A stretch of DNA of 64,000 nt, from the NCBI RefSeq assembly GCF_900199585.1, contig NZ_FZQY01000004.1:62001-126000 (forward strand), read 5' to 3'. A program made the position numbers and the translations under genes. The stretch is from Helicobacter sp. 'house sparrow 1'. Lineage in GTDB: Bacteria; Campylobacterota; Campylobacteria; Campylobacterales; Helicobacteraceae. Each line of letters opens with the position of its first letter. The stretch's first letter is position 1. This document shows positions 1-10,975 of this stretch, one piece after another. The notes beneath the pieces were generated by a model. It was not told the DNA's origin. It saw only the letters and a program-made list of their open reading frames with translations, and did not search any database.

Positions 1-358
1 TGTCGCTCCAAACCACGGGGATTTAAGTAAATGGGCTAAAAATGGTATCTTACTCTTAAATGCAATTTTTAGTGTTCAAAAAGGGAATCCTGCTTCACAT
101 CAAAACTTTGGTTGGGAAGAATTCAGTGATGCTATTATTAAAGCTATCTCTAGTCATCTAAGTGGAGTTGTCTTTATGCTATGGGGAAATTTTGCAAAGA
201 AAAAAGCTTCTCTTATAGACACAAGTAAGCATACAATTATTATGGCACCTCATCCAAGCCCTCTTGCAAAAGGCTTTGTAGGAAGTGGTGTTTTTAAAGA
301 TGCAAACCTTGCCCTTAAAAAATACAATAAAGAATCTATGGATTGGGGATTGGATTAA
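1..358 (+). CDS. ung: Uracil-DNA glycosylase, C-terminal part (5' end outside window)
   Basis: The reading frame is open from base 2 and ends with TAA at 356-358. It encodes the last ~118 residues of a family 1 uracil-DNA glycosylase, the base-excision repair enzyme that removes uracil from DNA. Visible family features are the LLLNAIFSV strand, the segment GVVFMLWGNFAKKK, and the DNA-intercalation motif HPSPLA, which contains the conserved His of motif HPSPLS. The C-terminus is a typical '..MDWGLD' ending. The start and the catalytic Asp/Tyr region lie to the left of the window. An ATG at 176 falls inside the conserved core and is not the real start. The gene converges on the HbpS/GlcG-like gene with an 18 bp gap and no clear terminator. 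Confidence 0.93.
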   Translation, partial: VAPNHGDLSKWAKNGILLLNAIFSVQKGNPASHQNFGWEEFSDAIIKAISSHLSGVVFMLWGNFAKKKASLIDTSKHTIIMAPHPSPLAKGFVGSGVFKDANLALKKYNKESMDWGLD

Positions 359-376
359 AGATTAGTTATGAAGTTT

Positions 377-859
377 TTATTCCCCTAAAAACATTTGAAT
401 ACTATCAATTCCAATTTGTGCACATTTTTCATCAAGACGACCATCCAAAGCCCCATCTACACCAATACCGCCAACAACAAAATTATCTACTACAATGGGC
501 AATCCACCTTCAATAAATACAAAATTATCATTAAGATTTATAAGTCTCTCTGATGCCTTTGTTTCTTCTATATTTTGAACGATTACAGAAGTAGGATTTT
601 TCATTGACATCGCAGTATATGCCTTTTTAAAGCTAGCCTGCAATGTATGAGTTCCTGCTTCTTCATTTTTTATCACTACTAAAGTATTTCCTCTATTATC
701 AACCACAGTCACAGTAACAGCATAACCATCATTTTTGCATTGTTTCATACTTTCCTGTGCAGCTCTAATTGCTAAATCAGTTGTTAAAACAGGATATTGT
801 GGAAGTGCAGCAAATATGCATCCCAAAAAAACAAAGTTTAACACTAAAAATTTTCTCAT
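377..859 (-). CDS. Secreted HbpS/GlcG-like (DUF336) protein, possibly heme-binding
   Basis: A 160-residue protein with an N-terminal signal peptide (MRKFLVLNFVFLGCIFAALP) followed by a complete GlcG/HbpS domain. Recognisable family parts are the VTVVDNRGNTLV strand near the N-terminus, the GGLPI turn, and the C-terminal GGIGVDGA...DEKCAQIGI segment. Family members in other bacteria bind heme or act as redox sensors, and some have no known role. ATG at 859 is chosen over an in-frame ATG at 886 because an AAGGG Shine-Dalgarno lies 5 nt upstream and the signal peptide then begins correctly. It lies 79 bp downstream of the TonB-dependent receptor on the same strand, so it is probably co-transcribed and Fur-controlled. 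The heme link is inference. Confidence 0.82.
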   Translation of the reverse strand: MRKFLVLNFVFLGCIFAALPQYPVLTTDLAIRAAQESMKQCKNDGYAVTVTVVDNRGNTLVVIKNEEAGTHTLQASFKKAYTAMSMKNPTSVIVQNIEETKASERLINLNDNFVFIEGGLPIVVDNFVVGGIGVDGALDGRLDEKCAQIGIDSIQMFLGE

Positions 860-938
860 CACAACCCTTAAAAATATAATATGCAAATATTATAAGGAAT
901 TTTCTTTTAATTTCAAAATTAATAATGTTTTGCTTGTG

Positions 939-3041
939 TTAGAACTTGTACCCAAAAGTAATTTTAACATTTAGACCTGGTTCTGGTAGAGCTTTTCTTA
1001 CACTATTTATAAGTTCATTTGAACTTCCATCTGCTTCTACTTTAAAGGGCGAAGCTTGATTAATATAATATTGGTTAAAAAGATTTTCAATTGCAAAATA
1101 AAGACTATAGTTTTTATATTTTGGATTTGTATAAGTCAAATAAATATTATGAATGCTATAGCCTTTTTTGTCTATATAAGAAATCTCATCATTATAAATA
1201 TCATAACCATCATAAGCAACTCTTTGAACAAACCTACTCACCCAGGAAAGATTAAGACCTATAGACTTAAAGTCATATGCTAACTTGATAATGTATGTAT
1301 TTCCAACAGTTGCACCTAACTCATAGGTATCTGCAAGAAGTCTTCCTCTAGTTGTAGGAAAACTTCTTGAAAACGAAAAGCTTGCTAAAAAGTCTTTATA
1401 AAAATAATCAATACCTGCCTCAACTCCATAAATATTAATCAAGGAATCTAAGTTATTTCTAATTACATAATCCCCTATGTTTTCTCTTGCTCTTCCATAA
1501 CTATTAATAAAATCTTTAATAGTCTGATAAAAAACTGCCCCACGAATTGCAAAATTATCATTTGAATAATCAATATTTAACTCTACATTTTGACCTTTTT
1601 CTGCCTTTAATTTTGGATCAATTAAAATTTTATCATCTTGCAACAATAAAGCATCTCCAGGTAAAGCACCCCTTGTAACATAAGAATAAGATACCTTTAT
1701 ATCCATTGATTCAATGGGATTATAAATAATAATAGCAGATGGTGAAAATCCCCAAGTATGATGATTTTGTGAATTTTTATCAAAATAAAAATAAGAATCA
1801 TATCTACTACCTGCACCAATATTTAAATTATCCAAAATATAGTAATTTGCCTGAATATAACCTCCTATAATATGAGCATCTTCTCTACCTCTTTGATTGG
1901 CATTAATTATTTTTTGTGCTTTGTCCATTACAATCATTCCTTGATAATTTAAACCATATTCAAAAGTATTTCTGTTATTTCTATTTATAGGATGAATCAC
2001 ATTTAAATCAAAACCATAATTATCTAAAAAAATATCCCTTGGTGTGGTCCCTTCTTTATCTTCTTCATTTTGAACCACCTGATAAGGTGTAAGATTTACA
2101 TTTCTAATACTTCCATATGAAGTGGCCTTTATTTTAGGCTGATTAAACTCACTGCCACCCATTCTTTCATAAATTAAAGAAAAATTATTATTAGTATTTT
2201 TGTGTTTAAAAAGCTGTTGTGCAAAATTAACACCATTATTTAAAGAGGGATCCACTCCTGTAATATTTGCCCTAAAAGGTCTCGTAGCATAATCATATGT
2301 AAGATTGTAACTAAGTGTTAATTTATCTTTTTGTGTGAGAAACAAATTCCCCTTAACCAATAAATTATTTTGCATTGAAGGAGAACCCAAAACTTTATCA
2401 TCAGGAGTTGGATGAAAAAGATTTGTAAAAGTATGTTTGCCATCACGATAATAAAAAATATCCTGAAAGTCATAATATACTAGGAGATCAAAAAATTTAT
2501 GATCACTTCCATAAAGAGCAATATTTTCCTTGATACCAAAATTACTAAAAAATGAAGTGCCCAATTTAAAACCAAATTTTTGATCAGGTTTTAAAAAATC
2601 ACTTGCATCTTTGGTAGTAAGTAATATACTACCTGCTAATGCCCCAGGTCCTGCAGAGGCATTAGCTGCACCTTTTGTAATTTCTATACTCTTTAACATT
2701 GAAGGGTCAAAAAGTAAATTTCCCTGATGATGGAATGCATTCCCATTTTGGGCACTTCCATCAATACTTACTCTCAAAAGCCTATCTTCTATACCCCTTA
2801 CATAAACTTTTTGAGCCATCATACCACCGCCTCCAACATCAATTGCAGCTTGATCTGAAAAAACTTCACTAAAATTATTTACTTGTTTTTCATCAAGTTC
2901 TTTTCCAGAAAGATATGTTTTGTTGTTTGCATTAAATTCCTTTAATGCGGTAGTATTAATATCATCAAGCTCTTTATCAACTATTTCTTGAGAAAGAGCA
3001 TAAGAAACCAACAATATAAAACCGAAATATCTTTTAGACAT
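939..3041 (-). CDS. TonB-dependent outer-membrane receptor
   Basis: A 700-residue protein with a signal peptide (MSKRYFGFILLVSYALSQ), a plug domain (roughly residues 40-150, with VYVRGIEDRLLRVSIDG and the plug end ITKGAANASAGPGALAGSI) and a long beta-barrel region. It ends in Phe (KITFGYKF), as expected for an outer-membrane barrel. Such receptors import siderophores, heme or other scarce ligands using TonB-ExbBD energy; the substrate cannot be read from the sequence. A Fur-type palindrome sits over the likely transcription start just upstream. The gene is followed by a secreted HbpS/GlcG-like protein, which fits iron or heme uptake. The SD is AAGGA, 7 nt before ATG. Confidence 0.9.
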   Translation of the reverse strand: MSKRYFGFILLVSYALSQEIVDKELDDINTTALKEFNANNKTYLSGKELDEKQVNNFSEVFSDQAAIDVGGGGMMAQKVYVRGIEDRLLRVSIDGSAQNGNAFHHQGNLLFDPSMLKSIEITKGAANASAGPGALAGSILLTTKDASDFLKPDQKFGFKLGTSFFSNFGIKENIALYGSDHKFFDLLVYYDFQDIFYYRDGKHTFTNLFHPTPDDKVLGSPSMQNNLLVKGNLFLTQKDKLTLSYNLTYDYATRPFRANITGVDPSLNNGVNFAQQLFKHKNTNNNFSLIYERMGGSEFNQPKIKATSYGSIRNVNLTPYQVVQNEEDKEGTTPRDIFLDNYGFDLNVIHPINRNNRNTFEYGLNYQGMIVMDKAQKIINANQRGREDAHIIGGYIQANYYILDNLNIGAGSRYDSYFYFDKNSQNHHTWGFSPSAIIIYNPIESMDIKVSYSYVTRGALPGDALLLQDDKILIDPKLKAEKGQNVELNIDYSNDNFAIRGAVFYQTIKDFINSYGRARENIGDYVIRNNLDSLINIYGVEAGIDYFYKDFLASFSFSRSFPTTRGRLLADTYELGATVGNTYIIKLAYDFKSIGLNLSWVSRFVQRVAYDGYDIYNDEISYIDKKGYSIHNIYLTYTNPKYKNYSLYFAIENLFNQYYINQASPFKVEADGSSNELINSVRKALPEPGLNVKITFGYKF

Positions 3042-3056
3042 AAAAAATCCTTATAA

Positions 3057-3083
3057 TTATGATAATTGTTATCATAAATAATA
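3057..3083 (-). promoter_or_regulatory. Fur box overlapping the receptor promoter
   Basis: Bases 3057-3077 form a palindrome with 9-bp arms TTATGATAA and TTATCATAA around a TTG spacer. This is close to the classical Fur consensus of GATAAT hexamers. A TATTAT -10 element (minus strand, 3083-3078) preceded by a T-rich stretch would start transcription within the palindrome, so a bound repressor would block initiation. The palindrome is seen directly; identity as a Fur site is inferred from the consensus and the receptor downstream. Confidence 0.72.
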
Positions 3084-3094
3084 CAATAAAAAAA

Positions 3095-3427
3095 TTAGAA
3101 AGTAATTTTAGTTTTTATGCCTACAATGCAATCATCAAGGATATCTGGTTTTTTAATACTGATTTTCATAGTTTTCAAGCAAAAAAATTCTTTTTTTAAA
3201 GATGAAGAAATATCCTTGATTGCATCTTCTAAAAGAAAATATTTATTTGTTATAAAAAGTTCTTTAATTTTATCTTTAACCAAAACATAATCTAAAAAGT
3301 TTTTATCTTGATACTCAAAAATTGCATCAATAATAATTCTTTGTGGATTTTTTCTTTCTGAAGGCAAAATACCTATAATGGTATCAAACTCCAATTTTTC
3401 AATAATTATTGAAAAAGTATCAGACAA
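3095..3427 (-). CDS. folB: Dihydroneopterin aldolase-like protein
   Basis: A 110-residue protein matching the FolB fold and length. It has the N-terminal strand IIIEKLEFDTIIGILPSERKNPQ (the conserved Glu after the IG turn), the DYVLVKDKIKE helix start, the FLLEDAIKDIS helix with its conserved Glu, and a C-terminal strand with KPDIL. FolB cleaves dihydroneopterin to 6-hydroxymethyl-dihydropterin in folate synthesis. It overlaps the end of plsY by 8 bp, so translation is probably coupled. The sequence is more divergent than plsY or gyrB, but the length and motif order support the call. Confidence 0.8.
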   Translation of the reverse strand: MSDTFSIIIEKLEFDTIIGILPSERKNPQRIIIDAIFEYQDKNFLDYVLVKDKIKELFITNKYFLLEDAIKDISSSLKKEFFCLKTMKISIKKPDILDDCIVGIKTKITF

Positions 3428-4088
3428 TTTTTTTTTCCTCTCCTTTTAGTAAGCGCTTGATATTTGGAATATGGGTATAAAGAATCAAAATTCCAATCAA
3501 AACTACAGGAACATGGGAATGGATTTGTTTTAAAATATTAATACTAGTTGGCAAATTAAAATAATAAGGGATAATGAAAGTGAATAAAATACCACTTAAA
3601 ACACCTAATAAACTAGATAAAGAAGAAATTTTTAGAATCTTTCCTATAAATCCCCAAACAAATAATCCTAAAATTCCTTCAACTGGTATGAGTAATATTA
3701 CAGAACCAATTGAAGTAGCAACACCTTTACCCCCGCTAAAATTTAAATAAGGACTATAACAATGCCCTACAATTGCTAATACCGCTATCATCCATTGCAC
3801 AGAATATTCTAGTCCAAAAAGTTTTGCAAACAAAACTACAACTAATCCCTTTGTAGCATCTAAAATAATTGTTAAAATAGAAAAAGTTCTTGCCTTTTTA
3901 GGATTAATTTGTTTAATTGAGCGATAGACATTAGTAGCACCTATACTTCCTGAACCAACTGCTCTAATATCTATTCCAAAAAACAGTTTTGTTAAAATTA
4001 ATCCAAAAGGAATTCCTCCAAACAAATAAGCAATCAAATAAAAAATAATATTAATATTTGTAACTAGATTCATTACATCATTTATCAT
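3420..4088 (-). CDS. plsY: Acyl-phosphate:glycerol-3-phosphate acyltransferase PlsY
   Basis: A 222-residue inner-membrane enzyme of phospholipid synthesis that transfers an acyl group from acyl-phosphate to glycerol-3-phosphate. All three conserved cytoplasmic motifs are visible: GSGSIGATNVYR, GHCYSPYLNFSGGKGVATS (phosphate and glycerol-3-phosphate binding) and the later YTHIPNIKRLLKGEE segment. About five to six hydrophobic helices are present. The start at 4088 has AAGGG upstream; a second in-frame ATG six codons later is possible. It sits in the gyrB-immunity protein-plsY-folB run and overlaps folB. Confidence 0.94.
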   Translation of the reverse strand: MINDVMNLVTNINIIFYLIAYLFGGIPFGLILTKLFFGIDIRAVGSGSIGATNVYRSIKQINPKKARTFSILTIILDATKGLVVVLFAKLFGLEYSVQWMIAVLAIVGHCYSPYLNFSGGKGVATSIGSVILLIPVEGILGLFVWGFIGKILKISSLSSLLGVLSGILFTFIIPYYFNLPTSINILKQIHSHVPVVLIGILILYTHIPNIKRLLKGEEKKIV

Positions 4089-4110
4089 ATTTTCCCTTAA
4101 AAACGACCTT

Positions 4111-6691
<2,581 letters not shown>

Positions 6692-6694
6692 CTA

Positions 6695-7759
6695 TCAGAT
6701 TACCGGTAGAATAATCGTAGAAAAATTACCATCTTTAACTACAAAAGGAGTATTTGATTCATTGATACAAATTTCAAATTCTTGAGATTCAATTTGTGTA
6801 AGAAATTCCAGCATATATTTAGAATCAATTCCTATTGAAAAATCATTAGTTAGTTGTGTATTAAAATCCATCTTTGTTTGAGCTTGTTCTGAACTATCTG
6901 CTGACATTGTTTCAAACAAGATTTCATTACTTTTAAATGTCATTTTAAATTTTTGAGATAAAGAATTTATAAGCTTAATTGCATCCACAATCTCATTTTT
7001 AGGAAGTTTCATTTGGATTTTAAATTCTTTTGGAATTATTTTTTCATAATCAGGGAATCTGTCATTGATTAGCTTTGTGAAAAAAGTATAGTACTGATTT
7101 TTTATTGTTAGTTGTGTATCACTATAAAAAATTTCCATTTCATCTGAGAATAATTTTACTATCTCATTAATAGCTTTTTTAGGAAGTATAATAGAAAAAC
7201 TTTCAACAGACTGTATATCCTGTCTTACTAAGGCTAATCTTCTTGTATCAGTTGAAACAAAACTAAAGTGAAAGTCTTTTAGTTCTAATAAAGCTCCTGT
7301 AAGAGAGATTTTTTGATTATTTCCATCAATGGCAGGAGTTACCTTTCTTAGTGATTGTATAAAATTAGAAGTATCAATATTTATTCTTTTTTCTTCTTGG
7401 TTTTTTATATTTTTTGGAAATTCATTTGTATCAAACATAGGTAGTTTAAATTTAGATGTTCCTTGTGTAATATAGATATTTTGAGTATCTGTTTCTAATG
7501 TTAAATTTCCATCTTTAAGTCTTTTTATGATATCTAATATTTTTTTTCCATTAACAGTTGCATTGCCATCTATTTCTTTTTTTATTTCAATTTGTGTATC
7601 TAGTCCTATTTCATAATCAGTTGCTTTTAATAAAACTTTATTTTCTCGAGTTTCAAGATATATATGAGATGTAATTTGAGAGGAATCTTTTTTATCTAAA
7701 AAAGCTTGTAAGTGATTGAGAACATTTTCAAAACTGTCTTTGTTAATATCAAATTTCAT
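6695..7759 (-). CDS. dnaN: DNA polymerase III beta subunit (sliding clamp)
   Basis: A 354-residue ring-forming clamp that tethers DNA polymerase III to DNA. Three similar beta-clamp domains of about 120 residues fit the length. Clear family signatures are ATDYEIGLDTQIE near residue 58, STDTRRLALV in the middle domain, and the C-terminal PFVVKDGNFSTIILPVI, the analogue of the canonical PMRL-type ending. The SD is AAGGA before ATG 7759. The gene follows dnaA across a 164 bp gap that carries DnaA-box-like sites. Confidence 0.96.
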   Translation of the reverse strand: MKFDINKDSFENVLNHLQAFLDKKDSSQITSHIYLETRENKVLLKATDYEIGLDTQIEIKKEIDGNATVNGKKILDIIKRLKDGNLTLETDTQNIYITQGTSKFKLPMFDTNEFPKNIKNQEEKRINIDTSNFIQSLRKVTPAIDGNNQKISLTGALLELKDFHFSFVSTDTRRLALVRQDIQSVESFSIILPKKAINEIVKLFSDEMEIFYSDTQLTIKNQYYTFFTKLINDRFPDYEKIIPKEFKIQMKLPKNEIVDAIKLINSLSQKFKMTFKSNEILFETMSADSSEQAQTKMDFNTQLTNDFSIGIDSKYMLEFLTQIESQEFEICINESNTPFVVKDGNFSTIILPVI

Positions 7760-7923
7760 ATAAAATCCTTATAGAATTTATTTTTAGTAATATTAGTATA
7801 TTTGTGAAAAATGTGAAAAGGAACTTAGAATTGCCAAAGAATCGTTATTTACAAAGTATTTTTTCTTTGGCAATTTTTCACAAAAATGTCCCTTAATTGT
7901 ATCTAAAAATAATAAAATAAATT
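7760..7923. other. oriC: Putative oriC region 2 (dnaA-dnaN intergenic)
   Basis: This 164 bp AT-rich gap holds three exact TTTTCACA motifs: 7803-7810 and 7812-7819 (minus strand, 9 bp apart) and 7875-7882 (plus strand). A TTATTTACA near-match lies at 7845-7853. The stretch 7760-7802 is almost pure A/T and could be the unwinding element. Known biology: Campylobacterota DnaA boxes carry a TTCAC core, and in Helicobacter pylori oriC is split on both sides of dnaA with the unwinding element on the downstream side. Function here is inferred. Confidence 0.62.
7829..7875. repeat. 13-bp perfect inverted repeat inside the putative origin
   Basis: AATTGCCAAAGAA at 7829-7841 is repeated in reverse complement at 7863-7875 with a 21-nt spacer that contains the TTATTTACA near-box. 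It has no U-tract on either strand and so is not a good terminator. It may be a cruciform or protein-binding element of the origin. Confidence 0.7.
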
Positions 7924-9213
7924 TTAGAGTTTGTTTTTTATTTCATCAATTAAGAGCTTTAAAGATGGATTTTCTTCAATTTCTTTGTTTATGGTTGATA
8001 TTGCTTTAGAAACTGCACTATGATCTTTCATATTAAGAGATTGAGCAATCATTGTCATGGAATTTGGAATGATTTGTCTTGATAAATAAATCACAATTCT
8101 TCTTGCTTTTGCAATGTTTTTATGCTTATTTTTTGATGAGATTTCACTAGGCTTGATATTAAATTCCTTGGCAACAGTCTTGATAATATTATCAATAGTT
8201 ATATTTTCATAACTTTCTTTTTGAGTATCTTTAAGTGCGTTCTTTGCACTTGTTAGAGTAATTGTTTGTCCAAATAATAAAGATTGTGCATTTAATTTAA
8301 TAATTAGACCCTCAATTTGTCTAATGTTTTCTCCGACATTTGAGGCCAAAAATTCTATAACATCTTGACTGATATCAATCCTATTTATAATACATTTTTG
8401 TTTAATAATTTCAATTTTTGTTTCAAGACCTGGGGGTTGTATATCTGCTGTTATACCCCACTCAAATCTTGATTTTAATCTTTCTTCTAATCCAATGATT
8501 TGTTTTAAACTTTTGTCTGCTGTTAAAACAATTTGTTTGTTTTTTGAATGTAAGTCATTAAAAGTGTGAAAAAATTCTTCTTGAATTTGTTGTTTTCCAC
8601 CAAAAAACTGAACATCATCAATGAGTAAATAATCACAATTGCGATATTTTTCTCTAAATTTTTCCATACTATTATTCTGTAATCTTGAGACATAATCATT
8701 CATAAACTGCTCTGCGGTAACATAAATTACAACTTTATTTTTTTCAATTACCTTATTACCAATGGCATTTAAAAGATGTGTTTTTCCCAATCCAGTTCCA
8801 CCATAAAATAAAACAGGATTATAATTTTTTGCTTGTTTTTCAGAAATTTGTTTTGCAATTTCATATGCAAATTTATTGGATTCTCCACAAATAAAGGTGT
8901 GAAAAGTATAGGAGGGATTTAAAATAGTCTCTGTTTTTTGAATGATTTGTTTTGAAGTTTTCACATTCTTTTTTTGAGTTTCTGAAGTAAAACGAATTTG
9001 AGGCCTTATGTTATAGTATTTTTCTATAACATTTAAGATCTTATCGCTGTAGTTTGTTTGTATCCAATTGGCAAGAAAAATATTTGGAGCACAAAATACT
9101 AAAATATCCTGTTTTGAGGAGTTTTCATTATATTTTATTTTGGAAATATAGGTTTTAAAGTCAGCTTCTTCAAACTCTTTTTTAAAGATTTCCTCAAAGT
9201 TTTTTTGTGTCAT
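7924..9213 (-). CDS. dnaA: Chromosomal replication initiator DnaA
   Basis: A 429-residue AAA+ ATPase that binds DnaA boxes and unwinds oriC. Domain I is at residues 1-75, followed by a short linker. The AAA+ module has Walker A GGTGLGKTH (138-146) and Walker B LLIDDVQF. The C-terminal helix-turn-helix domain carries the signature KDHSAVSKA near residue 397. The start codon lies 54 bp from the first possible ruvC start, and the short gap holds DnaA-box-like sites, so autoregulation is plausible. Three further TTTTCACA motifs lie inside the coding region (8565, 8898 and 8958). Confidence 0.98.
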   Translation of the reverse strand: MTQKNFEEIFKKEFEEADFKTYISKIKYNENSSKQDILVFCAPNIFLANWIQTNYSDKILNVIEKYYNIRPQIRFTSETQKKNVKTSKQIIQKTETILNPSYTFHTFICGESNKFAYEIAKQISEKQAKNYNPVLFYGGTGLGKTHLLNAIGNKVIEKNKVVIYVTAEQFMNDYVSRLQNNSMEKFREKYRNCDYLLIDDVQFFGGKQQIQEEFFHTFNDLHSKNKQIVLTADKSLKQIIGLEERLKSRFEWGITADIQPPGLETKIEIIKQKCIINRIDISQDVIEFLASNVGENIRQIEGLIIKLNAQSLLFGQTITLTSAKNALKDTQKESYENITIDNIIKTVAKEFNIKPSEISSKNKHKNIAKARRIVIYLSRQIIPNSMTMIAQSLNMKDHSAVSKAISTINKEIEENPSLKLLIDEIKNKL

Positions 9214-9294
9214 TTTTTAATAAAACCCTCGTTTTCACATATGTGAAATATTTGTGAAAAAATTGATATGATTATATCAAAAAATGGTCTTAAG
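9214..9294. other. oriC: Putative oriC region 1 / dnaA-ruvC divergent promoter region
   Basis: This gap contains TTTTCACA at 9232-9239 and its reverse complement at 9253-9260. A perfect 16-bp palindrome, TTTCACATATGTGAAA, lies at 9233-9248 and forms two head-to-head box-like sites. It lies immediately upstream of dnaA on one side and of ruvC on the other. By analogy with the split H. pylori origin this would be the upstream half and also the dnaA control region. The palindrome is seen; the role is inferred. Confidence 0.58.
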
Positions 9295-9759
9295 ATGAAC
9301 ATATTAGGTATTGATCCAGGTAGTAGAAATTGTGGCTATGCAATCATAAAATTAGATTATGGAAAACTTTCCTTAATTGAAGCAGGGTTTATAAAAATTA
9401 AAGAAAGGGTATTACAATATCAAATTACAGAATTTATTGATGGTATTGATTTAGTTTTAAAGAATCATAGAATTGATAGTGTTGCCATTGAAGATATATT
9501 TTATGCTTATAATCCAAAAAGTGTTATCAAACTTGCTCAATTTAGAGGTGCTTTAAGTCTAAAGATATTGCAAGATTTTGGTAATTTTTCAGAATATACC
9601 CCTTTACAAGTAAAAAAGGCATTAACTGGAAATGGCAAGGCTAGTAAGAATCAAGTTGCTTTTATGGTGAAAAGAATCTTAAATATCAAGGGTGAAATCA
9701 AACCACTTGATATCACAGATGCAATTGCTGTAGCAATTACTCATTCTCAGAGAATTTAA
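9295..9759 (+). CDS. ruvC: Holliday junction endonuclease RuvC
   Basis: A 154-residue resolvase that cuts four-way junctions with RuvAB. The conserved start [15 protein letters not shown] carries the first catalytic Asp. The second acidic motif is in [12 protein letters not shown], and the C-terminal acidic motif is in [16 protein letters not shown] at 9295 is preferred over an in-frame ATG at 9268 because family members begin at the MxILGIDPG segment; the Shine-Dalgarno is weak in both cases. The 3' end overlaps the convergent galE by 23 bp. Confidence 0.94.
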   Translation: MNILGIDPGSRNCGYAIIKLDYGKLSLIEAGFIKIKERVLQYQITEFIDGIDLVLKNHRIDSVAIEDIFYAYNPKSVIKLAQFRGALSLKILQDFGNFSEYTPLQVKKALTGNGKASKNQVAFMVKRILNIKGEIKPLDITDAIAVAITHSQRI

Positions 9760-10780
9760 TATATTTCTCCCATTCATAAGCACTTTGTATGATTGTGTTT
9801 AAGTTGTCATATTTTGGAATCCAATTTGTTAATTCTAAAATTTTTTTATTATCTGCAATTAATTTTGCTGGATCACCCAATCTTCTAGGTTGATTTTCTA
9901 CAATAAAATCTTGCTTTGTTATTGTTTTTACTGCATTAATGACTTCAGCAACACTATAACCTTTAGAATAACCTACATTAAAAATATTAGATTTTTTATT
10001 TTCTAATAAATAATCATAAGCACTTAAATGAGCGCTTGCTAAATCATCAATATGTAAATAATCTCTAATGCATGTTCCATCTTCTGTATCATAATCATTT
10101 CCAAAGATTCCCATTTTTTCTCTTTTTCCTACAGCACATTCTAAAGCTATTTTTATTAAATGGGTGGCTTTTTTGCTTCTTTGACCAAGACCAGATTTAT
10201 GAATATCTAGTTGATTTTTCATACTTGCACCTGCTACATTGAAATATCTTAAAGCAATATAATTAAAATCATAGACTCTACTCATATCTTCTAAAATTTT
10301 TTCACTCATTAACTTTGAAGAACCATAAGGATTAATAGGACAAGGGAAAAAATCTTCATTAATTTTCTCAAAATTTCCTTTAGGCTCTCCATAAACTGCT
10401 GCTGTAGAAGAAAAAATGAAATTTTTTACACCATATTTGATACAAAGTTGTGCAAGATAAATTGTATTTATTACATTATTTCCATAATAAAGGAGTGGAT
10501 TTTTTGTAGATTCTTCAACAATTAGTGATGCTGCAAAATGTAAAATGCATTTGATTTTATTATTTCTAAAAACCTCTTCAAGTTTTTCTATTTCATTTAA
10601 GTTTATTTCTAAAAAAGTAATTCTTTCTTTAAAAATGCTCTTTAAATAATTAAAGTTATCCAAGAATCCTGTAGATAAATTATCAACAATGATTATATGA
10701 TTTTGTGTTTTTTCTAGAAATTCTAGTATTGTATGTGATCCAATATAACCACAACCACCAGTTACTAAAATAGTATCCAT
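9737..10780 (-). CDS. galE: UDP-glucose 4-epimerase
   Basis: A 347-residue NAD-dependent epimerase interconverting UDP-glucose and UDP-galactose, supplying galactose for surface glycans. The Rossmann motif GGCGYIGSH is at 8-16, the SSTAAVYG segment carries the catalytic Ser/Thr, and Tyr152/Lys156 form the YxxxK dyad (INPYGSSK). RYFNVAGAS and RDYLHIDDL further identify GalE within the SDR family. The SD AGGAG precedes ATG at 10780. It may also accept GlcNAc/GalNAc substrates; this cannot be told from the sequence. Confidence 0.95.
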   Translation of the reverse strand: MDTILVTGGCGYIGSHTILEFLEKTQNHIIIVDNLSTGFLDNFNYLKSIFKERITFLEINLNEIEKLEEVFRNNKIKCILHFAASLIVEESTKNPLLYYGNNVINTIYLAQLCIKYGVKNFIFSSTAAVYGEPKGNFEKINEDFFPCPINPYGSSKLMSEKILEDMSRVYDFNYIALRYFNVAGASMKNQLDIHKSGLGQRSKKATHLIKIALECAVGKREKMGIFGNDYDTEDGTCIRDYLHIDDLASAHLSAYDYLLENKKSNIFNVGYSKGYSVAEVINAVKTITKQDFIVENQPRRLGDPAKLIADNKKILELTNWIPKYDNLNTIIQSAYEWEKYIKFSENE

Positions 10781-10849
10781 ATAAAACTCCTAGTTGTTGA
10801 AGATTTTTCCTAAGTATAAGATAGTCTATTTGAAAGTTGCATAAAAAAT

Positions 10850-10872
10850 ATTACTTTGAGTGAAAAAGTAAT
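10850..10872. repeat. Inverted repeat upstream of the sorAB promoter
   Basis: ATTACTTT (10850-10857) and AAAGTAAT (10865-10872) flank a 7-nt spacer, in the 195 bp gap between galE and sorA. It lies about 40 bp upstream of a TATATT -10 candidate and could be an operator for a regulator of sulfite oxidation, or chance in AT-rich DNA. Confidence 0.35.
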
Positions 10873-10912
10873 AAATATTTTTTTCATATGATAAAAATAA
10901 ATATTTTTTGGA

Positions 10913-10918
10913 TATATT
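10913..10918 (+). promoter_or_regulatory. Candidate -10 element for sorAB
   Basis: TATATT preceded by a T-rich run, a common Campylobacterota sigma-70 arrangement in which a -35 box is weak or absent. It lies 58 bp before the sorA start codon, which itself has a GGAG Shine-Dalgarno. Confidence 0.35.
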
Positions 10919-10975
10919 AGCGCATCTAAGTGTTTACAATATCTTATGAAAATACTTATTGAATGGAGATAAATA

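Noticed and set aside
735-974. A 79-codon plus-strand frame over the HbpS/GlcG and receptor gene ends
   Set aside because: It overlaps two well-supported genes on the other strand and has no family resemblance.
7829-7875. Reading the 13-bp inverted repeat as the dnaA terminator
   Set aside because: The loop is 21 nt and no U-tract follows on the minus strand; the origin context fits better.
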